A stretch of 64,000 nt of DNA from Aquibium microcysteis (lineage in GTDB: Bacteria > Pseudomonadota > Alphaproteobacteria > Rhizobiales > Rhizobiaceae). The first letter of the stretch is position 1; each line of letters opens with the position of its first letter. The notes under the pieces were generated by a model. It searched no databases. It saw only the letters and a list, made by a program, of their open reading frames with translations, and was not told the origin of the DNA. Positions 37,175-44,867 of the stretch are shown here, in pieces. The position numbers and the translations under genes were made by a program. The stretch lies in contig NZ_CP061080.1 of assembly GCF_014495845.1 (NCBI RefSeq), positions 485,001 to 549,000 of the forward strand. Direction: 5' to 3'.

Positions 37175-39016
37175 GTGTCCAAAGTCTATCTCTGGCTCGA
37201 AGGCGTCGATTTCGCCGAGTTCATCGACGACACCAACCAGATCGCCGTCATCCGCGGCGCCTCGCTCGCGCTGCTGGCAGCCGGCGAGGAGGCCGAGGGT
37301 TGGCTGAAACGCAACCAGCCGGCGCTCGCGCCCGAAAAGATCTTCTCCGGCGCGTCGCTGTCGCTGTTTCGTCTGGCCTGTGACGAGAGCGGGGGCGAGG
37401 TGGTGGCCGCTGCTCTGCGCCGGCACCTCGCGGACAGGGGGCTGAACGTGCTGGACGTCAAACAGCCCGTGACGCCTTTCGCCTATCTGCGCTTCGTCAC
37501 CGGCGTGGCGACCGACGACGGCACGCCCGCCGCCATCCGCCGCGCGCACGCCCGGGCGCGTCATGCCCAGGCACACGGCGTCTACCATCCGCCCGCACGG
37601 CTCGAGACGCACGAAACCAACCGCTTCATGTGCGCCATGAGCCGTTCCCGCCAGGCCGACTGCTACATGCGCCTGACCGAAGACCAGGTGGAGACCTATG
37701 GCGCCAATGTCGGCCGCAGGATCGAGCGCGACGCGGATGCGTTCCGGCTGCCCGTCTCGCGCAGCGTCGCCGCGCGGCGCTACTACGGCCGCAAGGCACG
37801 CGAGGAGTTCTTCGCCAGGCGAAAGGGAACGATCGGCTTCGACGCGGCCCGCTTCGGCTTCGTCAACGATTTGCACGAGATGGTGGATCTCGCCCCGCTG
37901 GCGGACGATCTGTCGTCGGACCGCGAGGAAATGACCTTCGCGCTGCGGGAGGCGGGCCAGACGGCCGAGCAGGCCTGGCGAGAGGCGCCGCGCGAAACCG
38001 TCCGCAACAAGATCGCGGTCTTTCATGTCGACGGCAACGACTTCACCGCCATCCGCGATGCGATGGGCGGCAGCGCCGCGGCGCTCCGGGAATTCGATGA
38101 ACAGGTGACAGCCCTGCTTGAACGCAAGGTCCTCGCGGGCTTCATGCGTCGGCTGCAGGCCCATGCCGACGCACCCGACGTCTGGACGCAGATTCCGCGA
38201 CTCCGCGCGTTGCACGGTTCGGTCTATCGACGCCCCGACACGGAACCGGACGATCCGGACCCGCGGGCCAGACGCCTGCGCTTCGAACTGCTGCTCTACG
38301 GCGGCGACGAGATGGCGTTCATCCTCCCGGCCTGGCTGGGGCTGGAATTCGCCGGCCTCTTCTTCGACGCCGTCGCCGACGCGCACATCCTGTGGAACGG
38401 CAAGCGCTACGACCTGCGTTTCAAGATGGGGCTCGCCTTCGTCAACTATAAGATGCCGATCCGGGAAGCCCGGAACCTCGCCTATGGCCTCTGCGACATC
38501 GCCAAGACGAAGGATCGGAACACGATCGCCATTCAGGCCTTCGAGAGCATCGAACCTCCTGCCAACGGGCTCGGCGACGTCCGGTCCGGACTGTTCGGCG
38601 ACGAGCCGGTTTCCCCGAAGCAGACGGTCGCGCATGCCGTCATGGACGCCGACCGGCTCGCCGAGACCGTTGCCGGGCTGATGGCCTTCAAACGGGCCGG
38701 CGCGGCCCGCTCGCAGCTCTACGGCATGCTGCGCGCGGCCCAATGGACGCCGGTGCGCGGCCGTGCAGGCACCCGCCATGTGTCGGGCAAGCTCGGCGCG
38801 CCCGGCGTCAACGCCAAGGCGGCCGGCTACTTCAAGGATTACGCGACGCGCATGCTGGCCCAGGCCAGGCCGGAACCCGCGCTCGCCGCGCTGTTTGCTC
38901 GATTGCAGGTCAAGGAGACCGCGGCGATGGAGGCGTGGCTTGCCACCCACCTCTACGACTATGTCGATCCGCTCGGCTACCTCGAGTTCGACGTCGCTTC
39001 TGGAGCATCGGCATGA
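37175..39016 (+). CDS. cas10: Cas10-like large subunit, compact, no HD domain
   Basis: 613 residues from GTG 37175, preferred because GGGGAGG lies 5 bases upstream and the protein then begins with the first palm; TTG starts at 37034 and 37151 are possible. Residues 13-30 (FAEFIDDTNQIAVIRGAS) match the Cas10 opening pattern. The first palm acidic region is FHVDGNDFTAIRD (283-295) and the second palm has YGGDE at 375-379, where active Cas10 cyclases carry GGDD. No HD nuclease motif precedes the palm. It likely scaffolds the crRNA complex and may make a cyclic-nucleotide or nucleotide-conjugate signal. Its stop overlaps the next gene (ATGA). It is shorter than common Cas10 (about 750-850 residues). 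Confidence 0.88.
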   Translation: MSKVYLWLEGVDFAEFIDDTNQIAVIRGASLALLAAGEEAEGWLKRNQPALAPEKIFSGASLSLFRLACDESGGEVVAAALRRHLADRGLNVLDVKQPVTPFAYLRFVTGVATDDGTPAAIRRAHARARHAQAHGVYHPPARLETHETNRFMCAMSRSRQADCYMRLTEDQVETYGANVGRRIERDADAFRLPVSRSVAARRYYGRKAREEFFARRKGTIGFDAARFGFVNDLHEMVDLAPLADDLSSDREEMTFALREAGQTAEQAWREAPRETVRNKIAVFHVDGNDFTAIRDAMGGSAAALREFDEQVTALLERKVLAGFMRRLQAHADAPDVWTQIPRLRALHGSVYRRPDTEPDDPDPRARRLRFELLLYGGDEMAFILPAWLGLEFAGLFFDAVADAHILWNGKRYDLRFKMGLAFVNYKMPIREARNLAYGLCDIAKTKDRNTIAIQAFESIEPPANGLGDVRSGLFGDEPVSPKQTVAHAVMDADRLAETVAGLMAFKRAGAARSQLYGMLRAAQWTPVRGRAGTRHVSGKLGAPGVNAKAAGYFKDYATRMLAQARPEPALAALFARLQVKETAAMEAWLATHLYDYVDPLGYLEFDVASGASA

Positions 39017-40839
39017 GCGGGCGCATCGTCATCGCCGCCACGGTCGCGGTCGTCTCGCCCTTCCTGTTCCCGTCGCTGGAGCCGTCCGCGCATGGCATCG
39101 ACGCCAGCCCGCTGCGCACGCCGGATGGGTTTCCGGTCCTTCCGGGCGACCATCTGCGCGGCCATCTGCGGCACGCCGCCTCTGCACTCTACGGCGAGGG
39201 TAGCGACGAGGTTCGCGCGCTGTTCGGACGATCCTCCGACAGCCGCGAGGAAGGCGGCTCGGACCGGCCCGAACGCGGCGCGCTGCTCGTCGGCGACCTC
39301 GTGGCGCGCGACTGGCTGCTCGACGGCGACCCCCGCTCCGGTCGACAGCGGGTCGAGACCGGCAATCATGTGCTGTCCCATCGCGTCGCGATCGATGAGG
39401 AGAGCGGGGCGGCGGACGACGGCATGCTGCAGGTGATCGAACTGGCCCTGCCGCCGGCGGCGATCGGCCTCTTCGAAGGCGACATCGTCATCGGCAGGAC
39501 GGCCGAATTCGTCCGCGCCTTCGGCGACGCGTCGCCCGGGCGGATCATCGAGGACCTCATGACGCTCGTCGCTTTCGTCGGGGCGAACAAGACCGCGGGC
39601 TACGGCGCGATACGCCGGTCGTCGTGCCGTTTCACGGAACGGCCGGTGGCTTCGGTCGCCCCTGCCGGGTCGTCGTCCGACCGGGTCCAGGTCGATCTCG
39701 CCTTCGACCAGCCGATCCTCGTCGATGCCCGGCGCCTGTCCATGAATCTGGTCGCCGGCGCCGACATCATTCCCGGCGCGGCGCTGAAGGGCGCCGTTGC
39801 TCGATTCCTGGACGATCTCGGTCTCCTCGGCGATGATGATGACGAGGCCAATGATGCGCTGTCGGCCCTCCGGTTTTCCCATGCCTTCCCGGTCTTCGAC
39901 GGGAAGCTTTGCGGCATGGCCGTGCCCGATGCGCTGGCGGCGACATGGACGCTCGACGAAGACAACAAGATCGCAGAAGTGACGGTGGCGACATGCGTCG
40001 GCGGGGAGGGGGCGAAGCGACTGGCAACGATGTCCGGGTCGAAGACCCCTGCCTACCCCGGCGACTGGAAGGGGGGCGTCTGGTCGCTCGTGCGAAACCG
40101 TCTCCTCGATCGACCTGACGCCGGTTTCCTCCGCCGGCAGGGCAGGGGGCGGGTGGCCATCGGTCCCGACGGTCTCGCGGACGAAGGCAAACTCTTCGTC
40201 ACCGAACTCGTCGAGACCCACGGTCTGAACTGGCGTTTCGAGCTGGCCCGGGGAAACGCCGACCGGAGGATGTTCGACGTCGTTGTCGGTGCCCTCGTAC
40301 ACGGCCTGCATGGGCTCGGCCGCACTGGCGCGCACATGAAGGCGGTCACCGTGTCGGTCGCGCCACAGCCGCAGGTCGCGCATGTCGGCGAGGTGGCGCT
40401 GCTGCTCGAGACGCCGCTCGTCATCGGCACGAGCGACGAAACCGGCGGCGTGCACGAAAAACTTGCCGGCTATTTCCAGGAACTGTTCGATGGCACCGAA
40501 AGCCGGCTCATGGAGTCCGTCGCTCGACGCAGGATCGCCGGGGACTATCTCGGTTTCCGCTTCCCGCGGGCGGGCAGCTATCGCGGCTTCGAAATGGTCG
40601 AGCCCGGAGCGGTCTTCGTGCTCGATCTCGACCCCGCCGGGGCCGTCCTCGTTTCCGACGCGCTCTCGGGGGGACTTCCGGCACGCTTCGACGGCCATAT
40701 GCGTCGCGGAGTTTCGGGCGGACGGAGTACCTTTCCGCTGACGCCGCAGAACGGCTACGGGGCGGTTTCCCTGCTCCCTGCCGCCTTCATGGACGGGGTC
40801 CATACCGTCGCCGCCACGAGCCGCGAGTCGGGAGCCTAG
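39013..40839 (+). CDS. Type III RAMP protein 1 (608 aa, probably two or more Cas7-like units)
   Basis: 608 residues; ATG 39013 overlaps the cas10 stop. Two RAMP-like units can be traced. Unit 1 contains FPVLPGDHLRGHLRHAASAL near residue 40 and a Gly-rich end, LMTLVAFVGANKTAGYGAIR near residue 185. Unit 2 contains NLVAGADIIPGAALKGAVAR near residue 247, a typical Pro-Gly-x-x-Lys-Gly alpha-helix start. A further segment LLETPLVIGTSDETGGVHEK lies near residue 465. These are backbone-type subunits that bind the crRNA along its length and may cut target RNA. It is second in the effector operon. I cannot assign it to a named Csm/Cmr/Csx family. Confidence 0.78.
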   Translation: MSGRIVIAATVAVVSPFLFPSLEPSAHGIDASPLRTPDGFPVLPGDHLRGHLRHAASALYGEGSDEVRALFGRSSDSREEGGSDRPERGALLVGDLVARDWLLDGDPRSGRQRVETGNHVLSHRVAIDEESGAADDGMLQVIELALPPAAIGLFEGDIVIGRTAEFVRAFGDASPGRIIEDLMTLVAFVGANKTAGYGAIRRSSCRFTERPVASVAPAGSSSDRVQVDLAFDQPILVDARRLSMNLVAGADIIPGAALKGAVARFLDDLGLLGDDDDEANDALSALRFSHAFPVFDGKLCGMAVPDALAATWTLDEDNKIAEVTVATCVGGEGAKRLATMSGSKTPAYPGDWKGGVWSLVRNRLLDRPDAGFLRRQGRGRVAIGPDGLADEGKLFVTELVETHGLNWRFELARGNADRRMFDVVVGALVHGLHGLGRTGAHMKAVTVSVAPQPQVAHVGEVALLLETPLVIGTSDETGGVHEKLAGYFQELFDGTESRLMESVARRRIAGDYLGFRFPRAGSYRGFEMVEPGAVFVLDLDPAGAVLVSDALSGGLPARFDGHMRRGVSGGRSTFPLTPQNGYGAVSLLPAAFMDGVHTVAATSRESGA

Positions 40840-40840
40840 G

Positions 40841-42268
40841 ATGCACTACGCCGCTTATGCATCGAGATTGCAGATTACCTTGCTCATGGAGAATGCGACG
40901 CCGTTGCACACGGGCAACGGTTTCGACATCCCTCTCGACCCGGAGAACGCGAAATCGCCGCGGGTCGATCGGATCGTGCGGGATGCCGCGGAGCGCGCCT
41001 ATCTTCCCCCGGCTTCGGTGAAGGGCGTCTTTCGCGCGCGGTTTCGTGCCATCGACGGCACCGGACGAGATCTCGAAGAACGGCTCTTCGGGTCCGCTCG
41101 CGAAGACGGCGGCGGCAGCATGGGGCTTGCCGTCTGGTCGGGTGGTACCTGTGTCCACCAGCCGTCGGTAGGCGCGCGCGTCGATGTTGTGCAGGCGGAC
41201 GGCGCGGCCGTCCCGGTCGCCAGGCGCACGCGGATCGACGGCGCCACAGGTACGGCATCGAAGAACAAGCTGTTTGCCGCCGAGTTCTGCCCACCGGGCA
41301 CCCGCTTCGCGCTGACCGTGACGGCTCTTGGGCCATTGGCCGAAAAGACCCGCGAGGTCCTGGCTGGACGTCTTTCGATCGCCAATGCCGGCGATGTCGC
41401 AGGGGCTTTTCTGCGACTTCTCGTCAATGTGCGCCACTACGGCCTGCATCTCGGGCGGTCGAGCGGTGACGGCGCGGGCCATCTCGTCGGATCGGGTGCT
41501 TTCATCGACTTGGTCGAGTATCACGGGGTCTCGAATCGCACCATCGTGACGGAAACCATCGATCTCCGAAGCATCGCCGGAGTTTTGTCCGACCTGCAGC
41601 CGGAGGATCATGCGGCGGAGCGCTTCCTGCTCGAACTCCACGCAGAAACCTTGTTCGGTGTCGGCGGCGGGAGTGGAACGCCACCGGAAGGCTACAAGTC
41701 CAGCCGCGAGGATGGCAGCAACCGCAGCAACACGATCTTCGCGCTGCGCGACGGTGCGTCGAAGCCGCATCTGCCCGGCTCGTCGCTCATGGGCGCGATT
41801 CGGGCAAAGTTCCGATGGTGGTTTCGCCTTCGAGCCGTCAGGGCGGGCCAGGAAGCCGATGAGCCGCGGCTGGAAGAACTCGAACGGGTCCTGTTCGGCG
41901 CCGATCCCGGAGCAACCGGCATTCCTGCGGAGCGAACAAAGCCCTTCGCCGGACTTCTGCGGCTGGGGCAAGTCGAACTGCTCTCCGAGGTCGCGCCTGA
42001 AGATCTGGATTCCGTCAAGGTCGATCGTTTCACTGGCGGGCCGTTCAAGACCGCCCTCTTCAAGGTGAACGCCTTTCCGAAACCCCGCTGGCGCATCCAG
42101 CTCTACCTCGACGTCCGCGCAAGCGGGCATGTCGATGCCGCCGGGGAACTGCGCAGCTTCCTGGCCTGGATGACGACGTCGGGCGACCTGGGATCGGGTC
42201 TCGACCTCGGTTTCGGCCGCAATCGCGGTTTCGGCTGGTTCGCCGTCAAGGACATGGAGACGCATTGA
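40841..42268 (+). CDS. Type III RAMP protein 2 (475 aa, tandem Cas7-like units)
   Basis: 475 residues, starting 1 base after the previous stop. Unit 1: LLMENATPLHTGNGFDI then YLPPASVKGVFRARFRAI (residues about 14-75). Unit 2: LHAETLFGVGGGSGTPPEGY, then HLPGSSLMGAIRAKFRWWFR near residue 310, VDRFTGGPFKTALF near residue 390 and the Gly-rich C-terminal loop DLGFGRNRGFGWFAV. The VDRFTGG segment is typical of Cas7-group RAMP proteins. It probably forms part of the crRNA-binding backbone with its neighbours. Confidence 0.83.
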   Translation: MHYAAYASRLQITLLMENATPLHTGNGFDIPLDPENAKSPRVDRIVRDAAERAYLPPASVKGVFRARFRAIDGTGRDLEERLFGSAREDGGGSMGLAVWSGGTCVHQPSVGARVDVVQADGAAVPVARRTRIDGATGTASKNKLFAAEFCPPGTRFALTVTALGPLAEKTREVLAGRLSIANAGDVAGAFLRLLVNVRHYGLHLGRSSGDGAGHLVGSGAFIDLVEYHGVSNRTIVTETIDLRSIAGVLSDLQPEDHAAERFLLELHAETLFGVGGGSGTPPEGYKSSREDGSNRSNTIFALRDGASKPHLPGSSLMGAIRAKFRWWFRLRAVRAGQEADEPRLEELERVLFGADPGATGIPAERTKPFAGLLRLGQVELLSEVAPEDLDSVKVDRFTGGPFKTALFKVNAFPKPRWRIQLYLDVRASGHVDAAGELRSFLAWMTTSGDLGSGLDLGFGRNRGFGWFAVKDMETH

Positions 42269-44601
42269 TGTCGTTGAAGGCGGACGAGCAGATAAGGCGG
42301 CTCGAGGTTCTGGTCCGGGTCGGGCAGATGTCGAAGGAGGAGTTCGAGAAAAGGAAGGCACAGCTGCTTGCGGCGGCGAGCGCGACGCCAGCCGGCTCGC
42401 CGTCCCGGGCTGGCGAGGACCGGCGCCGGACGGCCAGCGGCCGGCCGGACGCCCTGCCGCCCGCGCGAAAGCGGTCGGAGAATCCGCAGTACTACCGGGC
42501 GCCCTACCGCTTCGTTCCCTATGATGCGAAACTCGTGGTCCTTGCCGAGAAGGAGGCCCTGCTTCCGATCGACGAGCCCCATGCCGACAAGCTTTCGGCC
42601 GAGATCGACATCGCCTGGGAGGCCGAGACGCCGCTGCTGATCGGGGCGGAACAGGAGGGCGGAACCGTCGTCCCGGTGTCCTGGAAGGGCTCCGGGCAGA
42701 CGCTCACCTACATCGTACCGGCGACGACGATCCGCGGCGCCATCCGCTCCGTCTGCGAGATCGTCGGCGGCGCCAGCATGACGTTCGCGCAGGTCAACGC
42801 CGATCAGTCCTTCGCCATCCGCGATTTCACGCATCGTGCCTATGGCAAGCCCGTCGACGAAAAGGAGGCATCAGATGATGGCAGCACTTTTGGGATCAGT
42901 TCCACGAAGAATATCAGAGCCGGCTGGATTCGCCGTGTCGGACCGGCGAACCGCGGCGACGAAGCCCTTGAGGAAGTCACTTTCGCGATCGAGCCCGCCG
43001 GCGACTGGTACTACATCGAAGGAAAAAGTCTCTGGTCGTCGGGCGCGATCCGCGGTGCACGCATCGCGAGCATCGAGGATTTCTACAAGCTGCCCATCGC
43101 CGAGAAATACGCGAGCATAAACTTCGAGAACAAGCGTTGTATCGATCCCGATTCAAGGAACCGGATCGCGACTCGTCAGGCCGTCTTCCGCTTCAATCCG
43201 GTCGGCTCCAAGACCGACGGCGGGCGGGTCGTGGCCCTGATGGCGGGCGGTTCGATCGAAGGTCATCTGGTCTTTTCGGGCAAGGCGCCGAGCCCGCGCC
43301 AGCGCCGGTACGAATATGTCTTCGCGCGGTCGGATCGTCGAGAGGCCACGGCAATCAAGCCGGAACTCTGGTCCCGCTTCGTGAAGTCCCAGAGCCAGTA
43401 TGTCGGCGACAAGCTGCGGCCGGAAGGGGGCTGGAAGGAGCTAGCCGCCATGTTCGCGGCGGATCCGGACCTTGAGCTTCCCGTTTTCTACGTGGGAGAT
43501 CTTGGCCTTCAGCTTGAAAACAAGTTCGCCTTCGGCTTCACCCGCCTTTTCAAGGTGCCGCACACGAAAACGCTGAAAAAGGTGCTCGAGGAGTCCGGCG
43601 TGAAATCCCCGACCCATTCGGATGGGCCGGTCGATCGTACGAAACTCGACATGGTCGATGCCTTGTTCGGCTATGTCTACGAGCCGGAGACCGGATTGCC
43701 CGACGGGGAGGATCCGTCCGAATACTCACGCAAGGGCCGCATCGCATTCGACCACGGCGAGGTTCCCAACGACCCGAAGCTGGTGCGACGCACCGGGCCG
43801 ATCGAGACCGTGATGAGCGGGCCGAAGCCGTCCTTTTCGCCCTTCTATCTCTCGGGAAACTGGAAGGACTATTCCGCCCCCGGCGACACGATACCCACAA
43901 TCGCCGGACGCAAGCGGTATCCGGTCCGGCATCAGCCGGATCGACCGCAAGACAACGAGACTTCGGTCCGCAAGTCGCTTCGGGAGCAGGTGGAAGCAGT
44001 CAAGGCCATGTCACCTGGTGGCAGAGTGAGCGAAAAGGTGCTGTCGCGCCTCGATTTCCTGGTTCCGGCGCCCAACGCCAAGTCGCTGAAGTTCACGAGC
44101 CGCATCCGGTTGTTCAACGTCACGGACGCCGAACTCGGCCTCGTGCTGGAGGCCGTCACCCTGTGCGGTGACGATAGCCTTCGTCATGCGATCGGGCGCG
44201 GCAAGCCTTTCGGCGCGGGCCAGATCAAGGCGACTGTGAAAAGCCTGCGCGTTCAATACAATCGCGACACGTCCGTAGCGGACCATGGCGCGGATCGGGA
44301 AGCCCGGGCGCACTTTCGCGACGCATTCGCCGCCCACGTGGAAAGGCAACTGGGCGACAAGGCGAACGAGCTTCGCGCGAACGTCGAGACCTTCCTCGCC
44401 ATGTGCGATCCCGAGGTTGGCGCGGAGATGAAGCGGCAGGGAAAACTCGACTATCTGCGGCTGCGGGAACCCGTCCCCAATTCGAACCGGCCCGACAACC
44501 CCTACCAGGTGCTGCGCGACCAGGTGAAGCCGACCAACGATCAACGCGTCTATCCGGCCGGCGGGCCGGTGCTCCTCAAGATGGAGCGGCGCCAACGCTG
44601 A
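42268..44601 (+). CDS. TIGR03986-type RAMP protein with N-terminal SHOCT-like hairpin
   Basis: 777 residues; ATG 42268 overlaps the previous stop by 1 base. Residues about 6-34 (DEQIRRLEVLVRVGQMSKEE, then FEKRKAQLL) look like a SHOCT helical hairpin, a small oligomerisation motif not usually reported on RAMP proteins. After a Pro/Arg linker, RAMP units follow: IAWEAETPLLIGAEQEGG with VPATTIRGAIRSVCEIVGG (about 100-170), YVGDLGLQLENKFAFGFTRL (about 410) and the hallmark FSPFYLSGNW with IAGRKRYPVRH (about 530-555) of the TIGR03986 CRISPR family, and a last Gly-rich loop, AIGRGKPFGAGQI. Last gene of the effector operon; a MITE follows the stop. Confidence 0.82.
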   Translation: MSLKADEQIRRLEVLVRVGQMSKEEFEKRKAQLLAAASATPAGSPSRAGEDRRRTASGRPDALPPARKRSENPQYYRAPYRFVPYDAKLVVLAEKEALLPIDEPHADKLSAEIDIAWEAETPLLIGAEQEGGTVVPVSWKGSGQTLTYIVPATTIRGAIRSVCEIVGGASMTFAQVNADQSFAIRDFTHRAYGKPVDEKEASDDGSTFGISSTKNIRAGWIRRVGPANRGDEALEEVTFAIEPAGDWYYIEGKSLWSSGAIRGARIASIEDFYKLPIAEKYASINFENKRCIDPDSRNRIATRQAVFRFNPVGSKTDGGRVVALMAGGSIEGHLVFSGKAPSPRQRRYEYVFARSDRREATAIKPELWSRFVKSQSQYVGDKLRPEGGWKELAAMFAADPDLELPVFYVGDLGLQLENKFAFGFTRLFKVPHTKTLKKVLEESGVKSPTHSDGPVDRTKLDMVDALFGYVYEPETGLPDGEDPSEYSRKGRIAFDHGEVPNDPKLVRRTGPIETVMSGPKPSFSPFYLSGNWKDYSAPGDTIPTIAGRKRYPVRHQPDRPQDNETSVRKSLREQVEAVKAMSPGGRVSEKVLSRLDFLVPAPNAKSLKFTSRIRLFNVTDAELGLVLEAVTLCGDDSLRHAIGRGKPFGAGQIKATVKSLRVQYNRDTSVADHGADREARAHFRDAFAAHVERQLGDKANELRANVETFLAMCDPEVGAEMKRQGKLDYLRLREPVPNSNRPDNPYQVLRDQVKPTNDQRVYPAGGPVLLKMERRQR

Positions 44602-44642
44602 TCACGGCGCGCGCCGGGCACCGTTCGCTCCCGGTCCCGTCA
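44602..44642. other. Short gap between the effector operon and the MITE
   Basis: Forty bases after the RAMP 3 stop with no visible T-run terminator. Transcription may run into the palindromic MITE, whose hairpins could act as a transcript end. Confidence 0.4.
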
Positions 44643-44867
44643 TACCAGTGTCCTTGGGCTCGGCACTGCGCCTCATCCCCCTGCCGAGACCTTCTCCTCG
44701 TGACACGGGGAGAAGAACGCCTTCATCGACGGCTTCGCCGTTCTCGACCGTGGGCTGATATGGCGTCGCCGCGGCGGCCGAGCGCCCTTCTCCCCGCTTG
44801 CGAGGAGAAGGTGCCGGCAGGCGGATGAGGGGGCGGCGCCATCCGTCGATCGAAAGGACTGCCGCTG
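44643..44867. mobile_element. MITE-like palindromic element, copy 1
   Basis: A 225-bp non-coding element starting TACCAGTG, with CCTCATCCCCCTGCC near one end and GCCGGCAGGCGGATGAGGGG (44813-44832) near the other, and internal CTTCTCC/GGAGAAG hairpins. It is flanked by TCA (44640-44642 and 44868-44870), a 3-bp target duplication; the right copy is the stop codon of the pore-like gene read on the minus strand. A related copy at 50659-50888 shares the exact 20-mer above. No transposase is encoded in the window. Confidence 0.75.

Noticed and set aside
37175..39016. HD nuclease domain in Cas10
   Set aside because: No His-Asp pair in a helical N-terminal domain; the protein begins directly with the palm-like region.
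44602..44867. Open frame of 141 codons over the MITE
   Set aside because: It runs through inverted repeats and has no protein-like features.
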